This document shows, piece after piece, positions 6,665-10,522 of a DNA stretch of 10,522 nt. This DNA is from Campylobacterota bacterium (lineage in GTDB: Bacteria > Campylobacterota > Campylobacteria > Campylobacterales > Sulfurovaceae), in NCBI GenBank assembly GCA_011330645.1, contig DRQB01000173.1, positions 1-10,522 of the forward strand, read 5' to 3'. Each line of letters opens with the position of its first letter. Position 1 is the first letter of the stretch. A program made the translations under genes and the position numbers. Below the pieces are notes generated by a model. It was not told where the DNA came from. It ran no database searches and worked only from the letters and a program-made list of their open reading frames with translations.

Positions 6665-8008
6665 TTACGCTTCTTTTATGGTATCAGATAACATAAAAGA
6701 AAGTTCTAATGCCTGAGAAGCATTCAGTCTTGGATCACACTGTGTATGATAACGGCTAGCCAATCCTTCATCCGTAATCGGTGAGGATGTACTCCCGGTA
6801 CACTCTGTGACATCATTTCCTGTCATCTCAAGATGTATCCCCGCAGCAATCGTTCCCATCTCTTTATGAATGTTAAAAAACTGTTCTACCTCAGACAGAA
6901 TGTTGTCAAAGTTTCTTGTTTTAAATCCTGTAGATGATTTTTCTACATTTCCATGCATAGGGTCTATCGTCCAAACCACATTTTTCCCGGCATCTCTTAC
7001 TTTTTTAAGTAAAGGAGGGAAAGCTTCTGCAATTTTACTCGCACCCATACGGACAATAAGATTCAGTCTTCCCTCTTCATTGTCAGGGTTCAGTGCCTCG
7101 ATGAGTTCAATGAGCTCATCTTCACCCATACTTGGACCAACTTTACATCCTACAGGGTTTTGAATCCCTCTAAAGTATTCGATATGTGCTTCGTTAAGGT
7201 CTCTGGTTCTGTCCCCAATCCAAAGCATATGTGCAGAACAATCATAATACTCACCCGTATCTGTATCTTTTCGCGTAAGTGCTTCTTCATAGTTAAGCAA
7301 AAGTGCCTCATGCGAAGTATAAAGTGTTGTCTGATGAAGTTGTGGCATAGTATTGCTATTTAACCCACAAGCAGCCATAAACTTCATAGAGTGGTCTATT
7401 TTTGTACTGATTTCATCATAACGTTTACCTAGTGGATTGTCTTTGATAAATTCAAGATTCCATTGGTGTACCTTATTTAAATCAGCCAATCCCCCACGAG
7501 AAAATGCACGTAACAAGTTAAGTGTCGCAGCAGATTGGTTATATGCCTTTATCATATTATATGGGTTAGGTATTCTTGCTTCCTCAGTAAAAGCCATATT
7601 ATTGATAATATCTCCACGGTATGAAGGTAACTTCACCCCATTTACTTCTTCAAAATCAGAAGATCTAGGCTTAGCAAACTGACCGGCAATACGTCCCACT
7701 TTAACCACAGGTTTCCCTGTAGAATACATGAGTACCATATTCATTTGAAGCATAAGTTTAAAAAGATTTTTTATGTTCTTCGCATCAAAATCTGAAAAAC
7801 TCTCTGCACAGTCTCCACCTTGAAGTAAAAATGCTTCACCGCGTCCAGCTGCTGCCAGTTTTTCTTTAAGTCTTCTTGCTTCACCTGCAAAAATAAGTGG
7901 TGGGTAAGAAGCTAACTGATTCTCTACTTTAGTAAGTAAATCCTGATCTTGATATGTTGGTTGTTGCTTTATAGGAAAATTTCTCCAGCTACTTGGTGTC
8001 CAACTCAT
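6665..8008 (-). CDS. aroG: Class II 3-deoxy-7-phosphoheptulonate (DAHP) synthase
   Basis: The 447-residue enzyme condenses phosphoenolpyruvate with erythrose 4-phosphate, the first step of the shikimate pathway. It is the class II (plant/Mycobacterium/Helicobacter) type, unrelated in sequence to E. coli AroF/G/H. The metal ligands can be placed by family comparison: Cys67 in LLQGGDCAES, His352 in IDPMHGN, Glu394 in IHLEMTG and Asp425 in QCDPRLN. VGRIAGQFAKPRS (104-116) gives phosphate-binding Arg and Lys residues. Naming varies between genomes (aroF, aroG or none); the class is certain, the symbol less so. AAGGAT stands 5 nt before the ATG at 8008. The gene stands alone and converges with the kinase gene (14 nt between stops). 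Feedback properties cannot be judged from sequence alone. Confidence 0.95.
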   Translation of the reverse strand: MSWTPSSWRNFPIKQQPTYQDQDLLTKVENQLASYPPLIFAGEARRLKEKLAAAGRGEAFLLQGGDCAESFSDFDAKNIKNLFKLMLQMNMVLMYSTGKPVVKVGRIAGQFAKPRSSDFEEVNGVKLPSYRGDIINNMAFTEEARIPNPYNMIKAYNQSAATLNLLRAFSRGGLADLNKVHQWNLEFIKDNPLGKRYDEISTKIDHSMKFMAACGLNSNTMPQLHQTTLYTSHEALLLNYEEALTRKDTDTGEYYDCSAHMLWIGDRTRDLNEAHIEYFRGIQNPVGCKVGPSMGEDELIELIEALNPDNEEGRLNLIVRMGASKIAEAFPPLLKKVRDAGKNVVWTIDPMHGNVEKSSTGFKTRNFDNILSEVEQFFNIHKEMGTIAAGIHLEMTGNDVTECTGSTSSPITDEGLASRYHTQCDPRLNASQALELSFMLSDTIKEA

Positions 8009-8057
8009 GCTCTATCCTTAGGTAGGCAAAATAAATGCCCAAAAAATTAATGCAATG

Positions 8058-8086
8058 ATTATAGCTTAAAATGTATGAAAAGGGTA
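8058..8086 (-). promoter_or_regulatory. Probable DAHP synthase promoter
   Basis: On the - strand a consensus TATAAT occupies 8063 to 8058. The -35 position 17 nt upstream (8086-8081) reads TACCCT, a poor match, but -35 boxes are often weak in Campylobacterota. The start would be near 8051, giving a leader of about 43 nt. A second possible -10, GATAAT, lies at 8126-8121. Confidence 0.5.
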
Positions 8087-8100
8087 TGTAAAAATAGTCT

Positions 8101-8160
8101 TTACTTAAAATAGTTTAAAAATTATCCTAAATTTACAAAAAATTTTAAAAAAAAGTATAT
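8101..8160. other. 60-bp extremely AT-rich tract
   Basis: Only 6 of 60 bases are G or C, with long A and T runs. It lies between the DAHP synthase promoter and the DnaA-box-like repeats. It could act as an UP element for the promoter, an easily melted (DUE-like) segment, or a binding site for AT-preferring proteins. No open reading frame or RNA gene is visible in it. Confidence 0.6.
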
Positions 8161-8168
8161 TTTCACAT

Positions 8169-8231
8169 GGTGAATAAGTTGTGAATAACTCATATTAAAA
8201 AATGCAACCCGTGTTTTAGGGGTGTGAATAA
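8169..8231 (-). repeat. Cluster of three DnaA-box-like 9-mers (TTATTCAC[A/C])
   Basis: Read on the - strand, TTATTCACA occurs at 8231-8223 and 8188-8180, and TTATTCACC at 8177-8169. The first two match the E. coli consensus TTATNCACA fully; the third differs at the last base. All have the same orientation. Start-to-start distances are 11 and 43 nt, close to one and four helical turns. The core TTCACA also occurs on the + strand at 8162-8167. The + strand 10-mer GTGAATAA(G/C)T is thus repeated at 8170, 8181 and 8224. DnaA binding is an inference. Tandem 11-bp direct repeats could also be an operator for an OmpR-type regulator. Confidence 0.5.
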
Positions 8232-8236
8232 GTGTG

Positions 8237-8947
8237 TTACTTTTTCACCACAAATGTGACGAAATTTGCCCACTGAAAAACAGTTTCTATTTTTGTAAAT
8301 CCTGCATCTTTACACATCTGTATATTTTCTTTTATCGTAAAAGGGATGAGTACATTTTCCAATGCTTCTCTTTTTTGTGCTATCTCGTATTCACTATAGC
8401 CTTGCTCTTTTTTATAGTCATAATAGATGTCTATCATCTGTTTATCTAACACTTTATCTTCAAAGACTACTTTCTCAGAAAATATAAACATCCCCTCATC
8501 ATTCAGACCATCAAAAAGTTTCTTCATCAGCTCCAAACGCTGCATAGGGCGTATAAACTGCAAGGTGTAGTTGGCTACGATGATATCTTCACTGGCATAC
8601 TCATATGCCAACATGTCTGCGAGTTCTAACGCAATGTCTGCGCCAAAAGCCTGACATTTTTGTTCTGCTCTGTCCAACATGGCTTGAGAGTTGTCTAGTC
8701 CTTTGAGTTTCATACGCACTTCCATCTTCGAATGAAGGTCAAGGAGAAACTTGGCGGTAGAAGAACCCAAGTCAAGCACTTTCATCCCCTCTTTTTGTTC
8801 TGCCAAGATGAGAGAAATCACCAACTTTCTCACCTCATCATAAAAAGGCACAGAGCGTGAGAGCATATCATCAAATACGGATGCTACTGCTTCATCGAAC
8901 TCAAACTTCTTACTTATCTTTTCTGTGAATACTTTATCTTTTGCCAT
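8237..8947 (-). CDS. cmoA: Carboxy-S-adenosyl-L-methionine synthase CmoA
   Basis: The 236-residue Rossmann methyltransferase-fold enzyme converts SAM and prephenate to carboxy-SAM and phenylpyruvate. CmoB then uses carboxy-SAM to make 5-oxyacetyluridine at the tRNA wobble position 34. CmoA signatures are FDEAVASVFDDMLSRSVPFYDE (17-38), the SAM motif LDLGSSTAKF (58-67; many relatives have LGCSLG), DNSQAM (85-90), ANYTLQFIRP (125-134) and QKREALENVL (191-200). The Arg in this last motif corresponds to the residue that contacts the carboxylate in E. coli CmoA. The ATG comes 2 nt after the hydrolase stop, with GAAGGG as ribosome binding site inside that gene. It is the last gene of the leftward operon. 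No cmoB is in the window. Its substrate prephenate is a product of the same aromatic pathway as aroG/aroE. Confidence 0.9.
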   Translation of the reverse strand: MAKDKVFTEKISKKFEFDEAVASVFDDMLSRSVPFYDEVRKLVISLILAEQKEGMKVLDLGSSTAKFLLDLHSKMEVRMKLKGLDNSQAMLDRAEQKCQAFGADIALELADMLAYEYASEDIIVANYTLQFIRPMQRLELMKKLFDGLNDEGMFIFSEKVVFEDKVLDKQMIDIYYDYKKEQGYSEYEIAQKREALENVLIPFTIKENIQMCKDAGFTKIETVFQWANFVTFVVKK

Positions 8948-8949
8948 TG

Positions 8950-9720
8950 TTACCCTTCCCCTATAAAGTCTTGCATAATTTTATAATATCTCTCATCAGA
9001 AGAGATGTCAATATGCCCTCTGTTTTTGATAACTATCACTTTAAGCTGTTCTTTTTTAAATGCTCTAATAAGATTATCCGTACTTTTTCTAGGGATGACC
9101 TTATCTTTTTCTGCTATCACTATGAGCGTTTGTGCTTGAATATCTTTTACCCTACTCACAGAATCATACGTATCATCTAACAATAAAGAAGCAGGATACA
9201 CAGGATAGATGTCCTGCGCTACATTGACGATACTGTCATAAGGTGTAATGAGTGCCAACTTACTCACGTCTCTATGTGCTGCTACATAAGTGGCGATTCC
9301 AGAACCCAAGCTACGTCCTCCCACAGAAATATGCTTATGTTTCGCCTTTATACTATCATAAAGTTTCAAGGCATCACTATAAAGTGCTTTTTCTGTAGAG
9401 ACGCCAGTGCTTGCCCCATACCCTCTGTAGTCAAGCAAATACACTGTAAAGTCAGGGAACTGTCCTGCGATATAGGCTGCACTCCCTGCCATGGACTCGG
9501 CATTGCCACCAAAGTAAAGTATAGCATTTTTATGTCCTTCATTAAGTACAATAGCATTGATAGATTCTCCATCATTATCCATTTTCATACGAGTATACTT
9601 TGTTGCTTTATCTGGTGTGGGAAAGTATAGAAAGCTGCGTTGATTGACATACAAAAAGACTCCCATCCCTACATAGGCTAAGAGAATAAGTATACTTACT
9701 TTTTTAATAATCTTCTTCAT
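8950..9720 (-). CDS. Membrane-anchored alpha/beta hydrolase (BEM46/ABHD13-like)
   Basis: The 256-residue protein has a Lys-rich start and one membrane segment (about 8-25), then an alpha/beta-hydrolase domain predicted to face the periplasm. The catalytic triad can be proposed as Ser137 in the nucleophile elbow GRSLGSG, Asp206 in IAEKDKVIP and His236 in NRGHIDI. LYFGGNAES (68-76) is the usual oxyanion region, and LLDYRGYGAS (95-104) follows. This layout matches the BEM46/ABHD13 group of serine hydrolases, whose bacterial substrates are mostly unknown (esterase, thioesterase or peptidase are possible). Its ATG overlaps the ribF stop (ATGA), and cmoA follows after 2 nt, so it is co-transcribed with both. 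No functional link to riboflavin or tRNA modification is evident. Confidence 0.87.
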   Translation of the reverse strand: MKKIIKKVSILILLAYVGMGVFLYVNQRSFLYFPTPDKATKYTRMKMDNDGESINAIVLNEGHKNAILYFGGNAESMAGSAAYIAGQFPDFTVYLLDYRGYGASTGVSTEKALYSDALKLYDSIKAKHKHISVGGRSLGSGIATYVAAHRDVSKLALITPYDSIVNVAQDIYPVYPASLLLDDTYDSVSRVKDIQAQTLIVIAEKDKVIPRKSTDNLIRAFKKEQLKVIVIKNRGHIDISSDERYYKIMQDFIGEG

Positions 9721-10522
9721 CCAAGTACTTCTTTTGCCTGAACGATGTCATCTTCTATCTGCTCTTTTAATGCTTCCAAACTCTCAAACTTTTGGTTAGC
9801 TCGTATAAAGTCTACAAACTCCATCTCTACTTTGCCTTTTACCTCACCGATGTCATGCCCTAGTATATGTGTCTCCACAGCAAAAGAGTCATCGGTAGTC
9901 ACTCTGTGTCCTAAAAAACTTACAGAAGGAAGCCACTCACCCTTTACCTTTGTACGTGTAGCATACACACCCTCTAGTGGGAGCTGATAGGCTTTGACAT
10001 TGAGGTTAAGAGTGGGGACGAGTTCTTTCTTCCCTAGTCCTTGTCCAGAGACTACCTCTCCGTCTATGCTGTAAGTTCTACCTAGTAGCTTGTTTGCCAT
10101 AGCGATGTTACCCTTACGTAAATACTCTTTAATTGTACGAGAATGTACAGGTACACCCTCAACGCTTACCTCTTGCACTATCTCTACTCTACCATCAAAA
10201 AGTATCTGCAGTGTCTTGGCAGTCCCAGCCTTGTCTTTACCAAAAGCAAAGTCATAACCTATGACTATCGTCTCAAGAGAGGGAAAGTCTGTTTGAAGTT
10301 TGTCTATAAACGCTTCAGGAGTCAAATCTTTTATAACATCGAAATGATAAAAACAGCACACCTTAGAAGTAAAATGCGCACGTTTATAACCAGGCGTCAA
10401 ATACCCACCATTACGTTCAATAATGACAAGTGCATCTACTTTCCCTGCAAGTGTCTGGTGGGCAATATGCATCCCGTCAAAAGAACCAATGGCGATGGAT
10501 TGTATGGTGTTAGTGTAAGCCA
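9717..10522 (-). CDS. ribF: Bifunctional riboflavin kinase / FMN adenylyltransferase (5' end missing)
   Basis: This gene phosphorylates riboflavin to FMN and adenylates FMN to FAD. The frame stays open to the window edge (267 codons visible). The ATG at 10472 is internal, because the codons upstream of it encode IAIGSFDG, completing the adenylyltransferase nucleotide-binding motif GSFDGMHIAH. The true start lies perhaps 10-20 codons outside. The second half is the riboflavin kinase domain, with GEVVSGQGLGKKELVPTLNL around the ATP/Mg PTxN motif and a C-terminal acidic-basic helix. The usual HxGH is HIAH here. Total length would be about 280-285 residues, on the short side for RibF. It heads the operon with the hydrolase and cmoA. 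In C. jejuni, from memory, the order is tlyA-ribF-cmoA, so tlyA may lie just to the right. Confidence 0.93.
   Translation of the reverse strand, partial: AYTNTIQSIAIGSFDGMHIAHQTLAGKVDALVIIERNGGYLTPGYKRAHFTSKVCCFYHFDVIKDLTPEAFIDKLQTDFPSLETIVIGYDFAFGKDKAGTAKTLQILFDGRVEIVQEVSVEGVPVHSRTIKEYLRKGNIAMANKLLGRTYSIDGEVVSGQGLGKKELVPTLNLNVKAYQLPLEGVYATRTKVKGEWLPSVSFLGHRVTTDDSFAVETHILGHDIGEVKGKVEMEFVDFIRANQKFESLEALKEQIEDDIVQAKEVLG

Noticed and set aside
8025..8039. GGCA/TGCC hairpin in the DAHP synthase leader as an attenuator or riboswitch
   Set aside because: Four pairs only, T-run on the wrong side, and no leader peptide with aromatic codons.
8207..8223. ACCC/GGGT hairpin followed by a T6 run on the - strand, as terminator of the ribF-hydrolase-cmoA operon
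   Set aside because: The stem is only 4 bp with a 9-nt loop, and the T-run starts 4 nt later. It is too weak to call, though it is in the right place.
10470..10472. ATG at 10472 as the ribF start
   Set aside because: The codons before it encode the conserved first part of the GSFDG motif, so the gene continues past the window edge.
1..10522. CRISPR arrays, insertion sequences, tRNA or rRNA genes
   Set aside because: No spaced direct-repeat array, transposase-like frame, terminal inverted repeats or structured RNA gene was seen on either strand.

Overview
The window looks like chromosomal core sequence from a free-living member of the Campylobacterota (former Epsilonproteobacteria), probably close to Sulfurovum or Sulfurimonas. 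This rests on the low-GC sequence, a class II DAHP synthase, an ArsRS-like two-component pair, a DUF1882-like protein beside a SPOR protein and aroE, and a ribF/cmoA operon. The genus is an inference; no rRNA or species-level marker is present.

Left part (1-4733, + strand): the 3' end of a DUF1882-like gene is followed by a good sigma-70 promoter (352-379). A tightly packed operon then encodes a TolA-like SPOR-domain envelope protein, anthranilate synthase component I (trpE), shikimate dehydrogenase (aroE) and a membrane-anchored octaheme c-type cytochrome. The junctions are 5 nt, 1 nt and a 4-nt ATGA overlap. Middle part (4737-6650, + strand): a separate promoter drives an OmpR-family response regulator and an ArsS-like histidine kinase whose TTG start lies inside the regulator gene. 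Fourteen nucleotides further on, the convergent class II DAHP synthase gene ends (6665-8008, - strand).

Right part (8009-10522, - strand): a 228-bp intergenic region holds the DAHP synthase promoter, a 60-bp stretch that is 90% A+T, and three same-strand copies of a DnaA-box-like 9-mer (TTATTCAC[A/C]) at near-helical spacing. Next comes a ribF - alpha/beta hydrolase - cmoA operon transcribed leftward. ribF runs off the right edge.

Functional view: three enzymes of aromatic biosynthesis lie within 7 kb: DAHP synthase (entry step), AroE (late shikimate step) and TrpE (first tryptophan-specific step). They surround a respiratory-type cytochrome and a sensor/regulator pair. ribF makes FMN/FAD and cmoA makes the carboxy-SAM used in tRNA wobble modification. 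Most of the window is ordinary housekeeping. The least explained items are the DnaA-box-like cluster with its AT-rich tract, the octaheme cytochrome coupled to aroE, and the hydrolase between ribF and cmoA. I did not find a convincing new multi-gene defence or mobile system.
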